Part shown: positions 31,875 to 39,219 of the stretch, piece after piece
Layout of the letters: each line of letters starts with the position of its first letter
How positions within the stretch are numbered: position 1 is the first letter of the stretch
Origin: JACPGQ01 sp039798685
GTDB taxonomy: Bacteria > Patescibacteriota > Microgenomatia > Levybacterales > UBA12049
Reading direction: 5' to 3'
Length of the DNA: 39,219 bases
NCBI GenBank assembly: GCA_039798685.1
Contig: JBDKFM010000002.1
Coordinates: 1-39,219 of the forward strand
The notes under the pieces: generated by a model
Told to the model about the DNA's origin: nothing
Database searches by the model: none
Seen by the model: the letters and a program-made list of their open reading frames with translations, nothing else
Translations under genes and position numbers: made by a program

Positions 31875-32750
31875 ATGGGACCAAGATCAGAACGAATACT
31901 TGCGCTAGAAGCCCCCGGATATCCGGTAAAACCGATGCAAGAATCAATTGCTCCTGCAGATATCCTTCGACGAAGAGCGCAGCTTCCCCACGAAAAACAA
32001 CAACTCGATCAAATCCAAGATGCATTGATCGATACAACCGGCAGGGTGCTTCAGGATGAACTAGTCCAACAATTTGGATTTGATAGAATGCGCTGGCAGC
32101 TTCTCGTGCAACACAATGCACTGAGCGCCTTCTATCTGGGTAGTACTACTGAAACTGGGAAAAACATCAGCCTCGATGAAGCAGAAGGTGTTGTGGAAAT
32201 CCGAACAAGTGTCTGGGGAAATTATGGAGAAAACGGTCGAGCGACAACAAGTCCCGAAGTCAGGATCGGCGGTGTCGCTGAAGATTCTTCAGGACAAAAC
32301 AGAGCAATAGGACTACTTTATCAAGAAGGAAAACTTTCCGGAATCGGCATCTCCTTCTCAGATACAGAAATTCTTCCCCCAAATCAGTTTCCATATGATG
32401 ACGATCTTCGCTGGGAATACGAAAGATTTACTCATGCTATGCCAAGCAATATAGGAGATATGACTTTTTCACATGAAACACCTGGACACATCACTGCTGA
32501 GATGAAACGCAAGACAAGCGACCATAATCGATTACTGGATATCGGAACGAATCCTCAAGATCGTACACCCGTTTTATTTCATCTTTACCCAAATCATGGA
32601 TTGTGGATCAATACAGGCTTAGAATATAAATGGATAGAGTTCGATGCAACCAAAAGAACGAGCAGAGGAAATGCTATTTTTAAAGAAACACATCCTTTTC
32701 CAGAGATCTCTCGATGGAGTATTAGTATACCTCGAGCACTTGAAAAATAA
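31875..32750 (+). CDS. Hypothetical protein, 291 aa
   Basis: No family recognised. It is soluble and acidic. A helical N-terminus (ILRRRAQLPHEKQQLDQIQD) is followed by a beta-rich part with EGVVEIRTSVWGNYG, NRAIGLLYQEGKLSGIGISF and PVLFHLYPNHGLWINTGLE. No signal peptide or membrane helix. Apparently leaderless. It ends ten bases before the stop of the convergent TrpR-like gene. Confidence 0.72.
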   Translation: MGPRSERILALEAPGYPVKPMQESIAPADILRRRAQLPHEKQQLDQIQDALIDTTGRVLQDELVQQFGFDRMRWQLLVQHNALSAFYLGSTTETGKNISLDEAEGVVEIRTSVWGNYGENGRATTSPEVRIGGVAEDSSGQNRAIGLLYQEGKLSGIGISFSDTEILPPNQFPYDDDLRWEYERFTHAMPSNIGDMTFSHETPGHITAEMKRKTSDHNRLLDIGTNPQDRTPVLFHLYPNHGLWINTGLEYKWIEFDATKRTSRGNAIFKETHPFPEISRWSISIPRALEK

Positions 32751-32760
32751 ACTAACTATT

Positions 32761-33174
32761 TTACTTCCGCTTTTTGTGGAGTGATTTTTTTGCTTTCGAT
32801 TTTGCAACTATCGTACTTTCGACGACATCCTCAACAGTACTCCAGAAATCTTCGTTATTTTCATCCGCCAAAAGTCGCTCAACAATCCTCTTATAGCCTT
32901 TTCCGGCATAGCGAAGCTGCATACTTACAGACGCAATCGTCGTCGGAGTAACACGAAGCGTCTTCCCTATCATCGGATACGTATATTCTTTCTCAAGCAT
33001 CAGAGCAATCGCGAGGCGTTTGGCGAGCATCATCTTCTCAATCGGAGACAGTAAATCACTGAGAAACGCATCCAACTCATTCTTATCCTTCATCGTCAGA
33101 ATTGTTGATGAAAAAAGCGCAAACATTTGCTCTTCGAGGTCTCGTCGTACCGGTAGTTTTGATAATTGTGACAT
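32761..33174 (-). CDS. TrpR/YerC-YecD family helix-turn-helix protein
   Basis: The central part (about residues 30-100) has the Trp-repressor-superfamily layout: FLSDLLSPIEKMMLAKRLAI, MLEKEYTYPMIGKTLRVTPT and TTIASVSMQLRYAGKGY, that is, a core helix bundle and a DNA-reading helix. YerC-like proteins are conserved in Firmicutes and Patescibacteria with unclear targets; they need not bind tryptophan. The C-terminus is Lys-rich. The promoter (TTGACA-17-TATTAT) is strong, with a leader of about 11 bases. Confidence 0.85.
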   Translation of the reverse strand: MSQLSKLPVRRDLEEQMFALFSSTILTMKDKNELDAFLSDLLSPIEKMMLAKRLAIALMLEKEYTYPMIGKTLRVTPTTIASVSMQLRYAGKGYKRIVERLLADENNEDFWSTVEDVVESTIVAKSKAKKSLHKKRK

Positions 33175-33192
33175 TTTAAAATTTGGCTTTTT

Positions 33193-33221
33193 ATAATATA
33201 TATCACCGAACAGATTGTCAA
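33193..33221 (-). promoter_or_regulatory. Promoter of the TrpR-like gene
   Basis: Perfect TTGACA (33221-33216), 17-base spacer, TATTAT (33198-33193), 18 bases before the ATG. Confidence 0.75.
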
Positions 33222-33272
33222 GGAAGTGTTTTTTGCAAAATAAGACTTTTACACGGTACTCACTGTTTCATG

Positions 33273-33278
33273 TAAAAT
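33273..33278 (+). promoter_or_regulatory. -10 box of the EEP-family gene
   Basis: TAAAAT six bases before the GTG at 33285. Confidence 0.4.
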
Positions 33279-33284
33279 AAAATA

Positions 33285-34046
33285 GTGCACATAAAGTTTC
33301 TTCAACTCAATATCTACATGGGAAAATGTATGGAGACGCTCCTTACCTATCTTAAAGAGGAGCAGTTCGATATCCTCAGTTTCCAGGAGGTGTCAGGTGG
33401 CGAAATAAGTTTTGACAAGAGCAATACATTTCAAAAGATCATTGATCTCGGGTATGACGGAGAGATCAGCGTGACATGGAGATATAAAGACAAACCCCAC
33501 TCCTTTTTCGGCTCATCAGTATTTTTCAAACCGGCATTCACACTCCTCAATAAAAAGGAAATCTGGCTCAAAGACTATATGGAGATTGAGACGCTTGAAG
33601 GTTTTAAATCAGAAGAATTCCCAAAATCCGCACTCAGCGTCACACTTGAAAATGAAGGCAAAAAGTTTGAAATTATCAGCACACATCTCGCCTGGTCACC
33701 AAGAGCCACCGACACTCCTGAAAAACTACGACAGGCAGAAATATTCCGTACATATATGACAGAGAGACATCTCCCATTTATCCTTTCGGGTGATTTCAAT
33801 GTCACCCCGGACACAAAAGTCTCATCGATGTTTGACCACTTCGGCCGCAATCTGACAAAAGAACACAACCTTAAAAATACCTTAAATCTCAGGGTGCACA
33901 GACACAAAGAGGAATTGCTCAGAGAAGGAGGTGTCGCAGTTGATTATATTTATGTGAGTCCTACTATTTCGGTCACAAAATTCTCTCCAGTAGACTCAGT
34001 AGATCTCTCTGACCACCTCGGACTCCTGCTTGAGTGTGAAATTTAG
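33285..34046 (+). CDS. Endonuclease/exonuclease/phosphatase (EEP) family hydrolase
   Basis: DNase I-like fold phosphohydrolase. Motifs in order: KFLQLNIYMGK (N-terminal Asn), FDILSFQEVSGGE (metal-binding Glu), ISTHLAW, LSGDFNVTPDT (Asp/Asn pair) and the C-terminal SDHLGLLLE (catalytic Asp-His). At 253 residues it is a complete single domain. It could act on nucleic acid, lipid or small phosphoesters; nothing in the context decides. The start is GTG at 33285, six bases after TAAAAT. The TAG stop overlaps the convergent gene's stop at TTAG. Confidence 0.92.
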   Translation: MHIKFLQLNIYMGKCMETLLTYLKEEQFDILSFQEVSGGEISFDKSNTFQKIIDLGYDGEISVTWRYKDKPHSFFGSSVFFKPAFTLLNKKEIWLKDYMEIETLEGFKSEEFPKSALSVTLENEGKKFEIISTHLAWSPRATDTPEKLRQAEIFRTYMTERHLPFILSGDFNVTPDTKVSSMFDHFGRNLTKEHNLKNTLNLRVHRHKEELLREGGVAVDYIYVSPTISVTKFSPVDSVDLSDHLGLLLECEI

Positions 34047-35494
34047 AGAGAATGCGTCTTTCCATTTTGAAACAGTGCCGAATCTCTAAAGATCCGGTGA
34101 TTTTTTACTTCATCAGGCGTTGAGACGCTCTCGCACAATCCGTGTAAGAATTTCTCATCACTGATAATGCCGCTCTCTGCTCTCCCAGTTTCTCTGGTCA
34201 CAACGGAATACAAATCAAGCGCTCTATTCAGTATACGAATATGATCATTTCTTCTGATTCTCGTCTCATCTGTACCGAGAGAATATGCAATTTTTTGCTG
34301 ATAGATAAAATCCCTAAGGATCATGTTCATATCACTCTTGCTCCCTCTTCTTTTCAGAAGTTCAAAAACTGCATTCCTCAGTGTTGCGTCCTCAGTAAAC
34401 GTCTTATCGACGATTACCTCCCCTATCGTGCTTCGTATATGCGGATGCATCTTTGAATAACTATCTGGGGCTTTGGCGTCAGCCTCATCTTTCAAAAGAG
34501 AAAAAAGAAGAAGTTTGGCATCTACCGAAGCACTCTCATGTTCATAGAACAGACCAAACTCATGCCACAGTGATTTTGCATCAGAGTATGCAAATGCTTT
34601 TAGGATTTGAAGCCGTATCTTCTGTACTTCATCCCGAAGTGCTTCTGATGGACGTCCGCCGATACGCATCTGCTCTTGTGCCTGTGTAAAGTAATTTCGG
34701 TAGACAGTGAGAAGATGTTCCTGTGCCGGCTTATTTGACGACTCCCCCTCATAACCCTCTGCTGCATCCCGCAGCGGATCAATATATACTCTTCGGACAC
34801 GATTGATGAGTCCTTGATTACCACTTCCCCTCATTGAAGCATCAAGCACGGGCTCCATGTGTACCAGAAACGCCGCATGCCCATAAGCACTTTGTGAATG
34901 GAGCACGAGCTCTGCCATTCGCGGATTTCTTTCAAAATGCTCAAGAAAAAATTCAATGATTGCTGGATATTCCTCTAATGCAAGCGCCGTTGTCCCGTCT
35001 CTTTTTCCAATCATTTGCTCAAGACGCATGAGTGCAACTGATGCTCCTGCCTGATCCTGTGTAATCTCAACCTTTTGCGCAAGACGTGAAAAAGCCCGAA
35101 ATGACTCAGGATGCGCCTCAAAAACATTTACGCTACCTTGTACTATCGTTTTCAACGTCTCCCGATCCATCTCAATTGCGTGCTGCGCAACACGAGGTAT
35201 GTATGAGGCTGCGATAAGACGCCCGAAAAATCCGCCTGGATTTTCTCCCTCATCACCAGTCGGCATTGTATGATCCGTAAAAGTCCAGCGCGATTGTGGC
35301 ATACCGCTCCCGGTCGGTGAAGTATTTTCCATACGGAGGTCTGCGATCCCGCTTTTTGATAAAGCTGAGGCTGTTTCCTGAAGGAGCATAAAATCCACAA
35401 CAGGCATGGTACTACGCTCAAATTGTATTTGTGCGAAACCGTCTGGAGAAGTCTTAAACTCAATATGATTACCATTTCGAGGCCGTTCACTCAT
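34043..35494 (-). CDS. Hypothetical protein, 483 aa, helical
   Basis: No family recognised. Apart from a short beta-rich start (IEFKTSPDGFAQIQFERSTM) the protein looks all-helical, with many amphipathic helices, and could be a helical-repeat scaffold. There is no signal peptide or membrane segment. Promoter TTGTAA-17-TACAAT with the hexamer six bases before the ATG. It shares four bases (TTAG) with the end of the convergent EEP gene. Confidence 0.75.
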   Translation of the reverse strand: MSERPRNGNHIEFKTSPDGFAQIQFERSTMPVVDFMLLQETASALSKSGIADLRMENTSPTGSGMPQSRWTFTDHTMPTGDEGENPGGFFGRLIAASYIPRVAQHAIEMDRETLKTIVQGSVNVFEAHPESFRAFSRLAQKVEITQDQAGASVALMRLEQMIGKRDGTTALALEEYPAIIEFFLEHFERNPRMAELVLHSQSAYGHAAFLVHMEPVLDASMRGSGNQGLINRVRRVYIDPLRDAAEGYEGESSNKPAQEHLLTVYRNYFTQAQEQMRIGGRPSEALRDEVQKIRLQILKAFAYSDAKSLWHEFGLFYEHESASVDAKLLLFSLLKDEADAKAPDSYSKMHPHIRSTIGEVIVDKTFTEDATLRNAVFELLKRRGSKSDMNMILRDFIYQQKIAYSLGTDETRIRRNDHIRILNRALDLYSVVTRETGRAESGIISDEKFLHGLCESVSTPDEVKNHRIFRDSALFQNGKTHSL

Positions 35495-35500
35495 GAAGGA

Positions 35501-35529
35501 ATTGTAGCAAATTTGAGGGTAATTTACAA
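35501..35529 (-). promoter_or_regulatory. Promoter of the 483-aa protein gene
   Basis: TTGTAA (35529-35524), 17-base spacer, TACAAT (35506-35501), six bases before the ATG at 35494. Confidence 0.55.
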
Positions 35530-35597
35530 TACTCTAGGCTTATTATAGCCTCACTTTCCTCTCTTCTACGATACCCGAATCCAGACTGAGTAAATCT

Positions 35598-35626
35598 TGA
35601 TTCTCTGCCATTTTGAATGTCATACT
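35598..35626 (+). promoter_or_regulatory. Promoter of the gene at 35633
   Basis: TTGATT (35598-35603), 17-base spacer, CATACT (35621-35626), six bases before a GTG at 35633. The upstream alternative TTG start at 35597 lies in the -35 region and would not be transcribed from here. Confidence 0.55.
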
Positions 35627-35632
35627 GCATAT

Positions 35633-36142
35633 GTGGAAAGAATTGGTCTCGTACTAACTATCGCCGTTATCCTCATCTTCACACGACATTTTCTACGTCG
35701 ATCAATGATACTCGCATGGATTGTAGGCATTCTTCTTCTTGTCTCACTTGTCTACACCACCTTTCAGGGAGCAGGTGTGTTATCCAAAAATCCCATTTTT
35801 ATTTTCTATGGATTACTCACAACTGTCGTAGTAAATGCGTTTGGAATTTTGCTTTTACTCGCTGATACCAAGAACAAATTATCCTCTATTGTAAAAGACT
35901 CACCCCTTTCAAATCACCTTGTGAGAGGTGCAGCACTCTGCGCTCTCCTTCTTTTACAAACCCACCTGTATGCGTTTTTACTCTACAAATTTAGTAGTTC
36001 GCATCCCGGGAAGGGAGATTTAGTGATGCCCCTTCTCCTCTCATTTATTAGTGGGGTCATACTCATTCATTTCTATAGAGATTTTCGGATAGCTCGGAAT
36101 CAGGAAGTAAATATTCCTCAGGGAGACAAAATAGCAACCTAA
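35633..36142 (+). CDS. Polytopic membrane protein, 169 aa
   Basis: Five hydrophobic segments are visible (about residues 3-18, 24-40, 52-75, 98-118 and 126-146), for example LVLTIAVILIFTRHF and GLLTTVVVNAFGILLLLAD, with short polar loops and a charged tail. No family assignment. The start is GTG at 35633, set by the promoter; the longest frame would begin at a TTG at 35597. The stop overlaps that of the convergent recR gene at CTAA. Confidence 0.72.
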   Translation: MERIGLVLTIAVILIFTRHFLRRSMILAWIVGILLLVSLVYTTFQGAGVLSKNPIFIFYGLLTTVVVNAFGILLLLADTKNKLSSIVKDSPLSNHLVRGAALCALLLLQTHLYAFLLYKFSSSHPGKGDLVMPLLLSFISGVILIHFYRDFRIARNQEVNIPQGDKIAT

Positions 36143-36747
36143 TATTCACTTCTGCCGTCCATTGCGCGCTCGAGGGTTGTGGGGTCGGCATATTCCAAAT
36201 CTGCACCAACAGGAAGTCCTCTTCCAATCCTTGTAATTCTCACATCACTATTCGCACTCCGCAGTTGCTTACTGATATACATCGCAGTCGCTTCCCCCTC
36301 CATCGTCGGATTTGTTGCGAGGATGAATTCTTTTATAATATCGTTTCCACTTTTTGCACGCTGCAACAGCTGATTCACATAGATCTCATCTGGACCAATA
36401 TTATTTAAAGGATCAATCTTGCCATGAAGTACATGATAAATCCCTTTATATTTCCCATTTTTCTCAAGCGCGAGGACATCGAGAGGCTGTTCAACAACAC
36501 ACACCACCGAATGATCACGCAGCGCATCTGCACAAATACTACATGGATCTATTTCATCAACGTTATAACACGTCTTACAAAGTATCGTATTAGTTTTGAG
36601 ATTCTTCACTGCTTCTGCAAATCGATCAAGCTCATGCTGCGGTACATGCAAAAGATAAAACGTCAACCTCTGTGCGCTTTTCGGACCAATGCCGGGAAGA
36701 CGCTCAAATGACTCAATAAGTGACTGAATTGTTGCGGGGATTTTCAT
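36139..36747 (-). CDS. recR: Recombination protein RecR
   Basis: Gap-repair protein that works with RecF/RecO in loading RecA. A helix-hairpin-helix is present at residues 8-30 (LPGIGPKSAQRLTFYLL). The Cys4 zinc finger is C57, C60, C69 and C72 (CKTCYNVDEIDPCSIC). The Toprim domain starts VVCVVEQPLDVLALE and includes HVLHGKIDPLNNIGPDEI. The C-terminal part contains ATNPTMEGEATAMYIS and TRIGRGLPVGADLEYAD. The 202-residue length is normal. TATAGT lies about 12 bases upstream of the ATG. Confidence 0.97.
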   Translation of the reverse strand: MKIPATIQSLIESFERLPGIGPKSAQRLTFYLLHVPQHELDRFAEAVKNLKTNTILCKTCYNVDEIDPCSICADALRDHSVVCVVEQPLDVLALEKNGKYKGIYHVLHGKIDPLNNIGPDEIYVNQLLQRAKSGNDIIKEFILATNPTMEGEATAMYISKQLRSANSDVRITRIGRGLPVGADLEYADPTTLERAMDGRSEY

Positions 36748-36795
36748 GATAGATACAGCACTATAGCAACTTCGCTACCCAACGGTCAATTGGCT

Positions 36796-37695
36796 TTAGG
36801 ACTGAAGCACACTGACGACTTCCGAGGCAACGGAAAGTGTCGTTAATTTCGAAAATTGTTTTTCCTCAGGTACCTCAATTGTGTCAGTGACGAAAACATG
36901 TGAGGCCGGTGAATCCTGCAATAATTTCGCTGCATCTTCTGAAAACACCGCATGCGTCGCAAAGATAGCAACGTCCTCTGCTCCTCCCTCGATAAGAATA
37001 CGTGCAGCCTGCACGATTGTTTTACCACTCGAGATCATATCATCAACAATCAGACAGCGTTTCTTTATCTTCCCGTGCACACCTGACGCATCGATACTCC
37101 CCGTCGTGAGATCCCGGTTTTTCTCAACCGATGTCGTCTCCATACCCCCAAGCATCTCAGATAGCTGCGAAAGCCTCCTGAGACCTCCCATGTCTGGGGA
37201 AACGAGTACTGTTTCATTATCAATCCAACCGTTTTTCTTTATTTCTGCGGCAAAAAGCGGCAGTGCGGAAAGATGCGTCACGGGAAGTGTAAAAAGCTCA
37301 GGAGTTTTGATTGAGTGAAAATCAAACCCGATGACTCGTGTCGCACCGTTTACCTCAATCGCATTGATCATCACCTCAAGCGACCTGGCCTCACCTGTCC
37401 TAAATACATGATCCTGTCGGGAGTAGCCGATATAAGGGATCACTGCAGTGACGGATTTCGCACCGTTTCTGGTAGCACCGTCAAGAAGAAGAAATAATTC
37501 TATATAGTGTTGATCAGTCGGCATACCAGTCGACTGGACAATCACCACATCCTGATCGACAATATCGTCTCTTAGCTGGATACGCTGCTCACCGTCAGGA
37601 AAAACGTGGTGTTCAACCTCAGAAAGCCTGATACCTAATCCCTCTGCAACCGCACTCCCCAACTGCCTCCCTGCAGAGCCTGCAAAAATCTTCAT
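36796..37695 (-). CDS. prs: Ribose-phosphate pyrophosphokinase (PRPP synthase)
   Basis: Makes PRPP from ribose 5-phosphate and ATP for nucleotide and cofactor synthesis. Motifs: HHVFPDGEQRIQL, PYIGYSRQDHVFRTGEARS, the metal-site GFDFHS, and the PRPP loop CLIVDDMISSGKTI. At 299 residues and with a GEARS rather than REP segment after RQD, it looks closer to the short archaeal-type enzymes than to the classic bacterial one; this is by eye. The frame extends seven codons upstream, but TACAAT at 37702-37707 lies six bases before this ATG (MKIFAG). Confidence 0.95.
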   Translation of the reverse strand: MKIFAGSAGRQLGSAVAEGLGIRLSEVEHHVFPDGEQRIQLRDDIVDQDVVIVQSTGMPTDQHYIELFLLLDGATRNGAKSVTAVIPYIGYSRQDHVFRTGEARSLEVMINAIEVNGATRVIGFDFHSIKTPELFTLPVTHLSALPLFAAEIKKNGWIDNETVLVSPDMGGLRRLSQLSEMLGGMETTSVEKNRDLTTGSIDASGVHGKIKKRCLIVDDMISSGKTIVQAARILIEGGAEDVAIFATHAVFSEDAAKLLQDSPASHVFVTDTIEVPEEKQFSKLTTLSVASEVVSVLQS

Positions 37696-37701
37696 AGAAA
37701 T

Positions 37702-37707
37702 ATTGTA
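37702..37707 (-). promoter_or_regulatory. -10 box of prs
   Basis: TACAAT on the minus strand, six bases before the ATG at 37695. Confidence 0.55.
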
Positions 37708-37740
37708 ACATCCCAAAGAGAATGCTCATAGAGAAAAATG

Positions 37741-37795
37741 TCTGTCATCGAGAAAAAACTTTGGATCACTTCGTTCAATCGAAATGACGTTTCGT
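37741..37795. repeat. REP-like element
   Basis: Starts TCTGTCATCGAG and ends CAATCGAAATGACG, with inverted ends GTCAT/ATGAC and the inner word CACTTCGTTCAATCG. It matches the general layout of dispersed GTCATTTCGA-type repeats and fills the gap between the divergent prs and the next gene. Confidence 0.55.
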
Positions 37796-37799
37796 ATGG

Positions 37800-37805
37800 T
37801 ACAGT
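37800..37805 (+). promoter_or_regulatory. Extended -10 of the gene at 37812
   Basis: TGGTACAGT with the hexamer ending six bases before the GTG at 37812. Confidence 0.5.
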
Positions 37806-37811
37806 AAAAAG

Positions 37812-39219
37812 GTGAAAAAAATCGCATATATCCTCCTCCCCTTTCTCTACCTATTCCTTCTCCTTTTCCAAATCGATCAGTCGATGCTCGAAGATCTGGG
37901 ACGTCATCTCAAGATGGGTGAAGTAATCCTGCAGTGCCTCTGTGTTCCTCAGACAAATCTTTTTTCATATACTCATCCGGATTTCCCCGTCGTCAATCAT
38001 GAGTGGCTGACGCAAGTTATTCTCTTTTTCTTTTACAAACACTTCGGACTCACAAGTCTGCTTTTCGTAAAAATAGCAGTAATCATGCTCTCTTTTGCAA
38101 TCGTCTATTATCTGGCAAAGAAAAAGAGCTCATGGTACTGGCTCACACTAATCTCCTTCGTCTGTATCATTATTTTTTCCTCGCGCTTCAGAGTACGACC
38201 TGAGATGTTCAGTTATCTTTTCCTCGCGCTCTTCCTTCTGATTCTCTCGTACTACCAAAGAGCAAAACGTCTACTCCTTCTCCTCCCGCTTCTGATGACG
38301 CTATGGGTAAATATGCACATTTACTTTATCCTCGGGTTCATGCTCTATGGCAGCTTTCTGTTGCAGGAATTTCTTGTCACAAAAAAACCACCCACTTTTC
38401 TTCTCATCATTGGTGGATTGTTATTCGTAGCAACGCTATTAAATCCTGAATTTGTCGATGGTGCGCTGCTACCGTTCACATTTTCTGCCAACTATGGTTT
38501 GTCAGTACAGGAAAACATGAGCGTCTTTGAGTTTGGGAAATATGCCCCGTCATTTATTTACACCCTCACGCTCCAAGTAATGACGTTTGAGATAGTTGTC
38601 GGCATCTTTCTTCTTACAGCTCCACTACTCTTCAAAAAAACAGCAGTTGCCAACATAACAAACGGACTGTTCTCAGCGCTTCTTGGATTACGATTTGTCC
38701 GGAGCATCAGCATCTTTGGACTCTTAGGACTTGAGCCACTTTCTGAAAAAATGACACTCATAGAAAAAAACCTGCGACATACTGCAGGACACCACATGCT
38801 CAATACGGTAAAAACACTACTTTTACTCAGTGTTCTTTTCGTCACATATCTGTATGCAGACGGATTGCATAAAAATAAAGTCCTTCAGTTTGGATTTCAA
38901 CCCTATGCAGAAGACGCGACAAATTTTATCAACAACAATCAAGTACAGGGACCGATTTTTAATAACTACCAGATCGGAAATTACCTGATTTATGGACTCT
39001 ATCCTCGCGAAAAAATCTTTATTGATGCCAGACCGGAGATGTATCCAAAAGAATTTCTCAGTGAGTACGAGAGAATGCTCGTTGATCAGGATTTTTTCGA
39101 TACTCAGGTACATAAATACGGAATCAATCTCATCGTATTTGGCGTACAGATGGAAGACCCGGAAACTATCAGACCGTTTCTCCTGAGGCAAATTGAGAGC
39201 AAGAAGTGGATTCCGATCT
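37812..39219 (+). CDS. GT-C-like polytopic membrane protein (partial, runs off the window)
   Basis: An open frame from GTG 37812 to the window end without a stop, at least 469 codons. A hydrophobic N-terminus (KKIAYILLPFLYLFLLL) is followed by DLGRHLKMGEVIL and THPDFPVVNHEWLTQVILF. This first outer loop carries an Asp and a WLTQ motif, in the way of CPR GT-C-type membrane glycosyltransferases. About ten membrane helices follow, then a soluble C-terminal part (KIFIDARPEMYPKEF, YGINLIVFGVQ). Likely a lipid-linked-sugar transferase or a related membrane protein; the acceptor is unknown. The start is supported by the TACAGT six bases upstream. Confidence 0.8.
   Translation, partial: MKKIAYILLPFLYLFLLLFQIDQSMLEDLGRHLKMGEVILQCLCVPQTNLFSYTHPDFPVVNHEWLTQVILFFFYKHFGLTSLLFVKIAVIMLSFAIVYYLAKKKSSWYWLTLISFVCIIIFSSRFRVRPEMFSYLFLALFLLILSYYQRAKRLLLLLPLLMTLWVNMHIYFILGFMLYGSFLLQEFLVTKKPPTFLLIIGGLLFVATLLNPEFVDGALLPFTFSANYGLSVQENMSVFEFGKYAPSFIYTLTLQVMTFEIVVGIFLLTAPLLFKKTAVANITNGLFSALLGLRFVRSISIFGLLGLEPLSEKMTLIEKNLRHTAGHHMLNTVKTLLLLSVLFVTYLYADGLHKNKVLQFGFQPYAEDATNFINNNQVQGPIFNNYQIGNYLIYGLYPREKIFIDARPEMYPKEFLSEYERMLVDQDFFDTQVHKYGINLIVFGVQMEDPETIRPFLLRQIESKKWIPI

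Noticed and set aside
1..39219. Alternative genetic code (TGA as Gly) as in SR1/Gracilibacteria.
   Set aside because: All long conserved genes are uninterrupted under the standard code, and TGA ends at least one gene (26391-26393).
1..39219. CRISPR arrays, tRNA or rRNA genes, insertion sequences.
   Set aside because: I found no regularly spaced direct repeats with unique spacers, no cloverleaf-like sequence, no rRNA-like stretch and no transposase or integrase.

Overview
The window reads as a compact bacterial genome fragment, most likely from the Candidate Phyla Radiation (Patescibacteria) and probably a Microgenomates-type lineage. This is inferred from gene content: a DUF5660-like protein, DUF2207 and GT-C membrane proteins, many unrecognised short proteins, very short intergenic gaps, and -10 boxes placed directly against start codons. 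Long genes are open under the standard code and TGA is used as a stop, so there is no sign of SR1/Gracilibacteria recoding. I see no tRNA, rRNA, CRISPR array, prophage or insertion sequence, and no gene-free stretch longer than 300 bases.

Layout. 1-11,270: cell envelope and accessory genes: a class A penicillin-binding protein, a DUF2207 protein, a predicted two-peptidase pair, a PH-domain membrane protein, a cupredoxin with a VOC protein, a GT-C glycosyltransferase and an alpha/beta hydrolase. 11,268-21,910: nearly all genes on the minus strand, making up a mevalonate route from acetyl-CoA to a polyprenyl carrier. The upper half is HMG-CoA reductase, archaeal-type HMG-CoA synthase, thiolase and a DUF35 OB-fold protein. 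The lower half is mevalonate kinase, a phosphomevalonate-kinase-like protein, a mevalonate decarboxylase homologue, an IDI-like Nudix protein and undecaprenyl diphosphate synthase. Several uncharacterised genes sit between them. 22,749-25,384: a TPP-riboswitch-controlled ABC transporter for a thiamine pyrimidine precursor (ThiY-ThiZ-ThiX order). 25,451-27,220: an ECF sigma factor, two small membrane proteins and a hypothetical protein, with REP-like repeats. 27,354-39,219: cysS, recR, prs, a SufT-like DUF59 protein, a TrpR-like regulator, an EEP-family phosphohydrolase, several hypothetical proteins and a truncated GT-C membrane protein at the right edge.

How it fits together. The mevalonate genes plus UppS would supply the lipid carrier used by peptidoglycan synthesis and possibly by the GT-C enzymes; a prenyl-chain (FPP) synthase is not in the window. 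Two lower-pathway proteins carry substitutions at catalytic positions: Asp to Asn in the decarboxylase, and Cys to Ile in the IDI-like protein. These are the most interesting biochemical points.

The most general observation is regulatory. About two dozen genes have a TAnnnT -10 hexamer ending 5-9 bases before ATG or GTG, so they should be transcribed as leaderless mRNAs. I used this to move many start codons downstream of the longest-ORF start. Shine-Dalgarno sites appear mainly at operon-internal genes and at genes with real 5' leaders.
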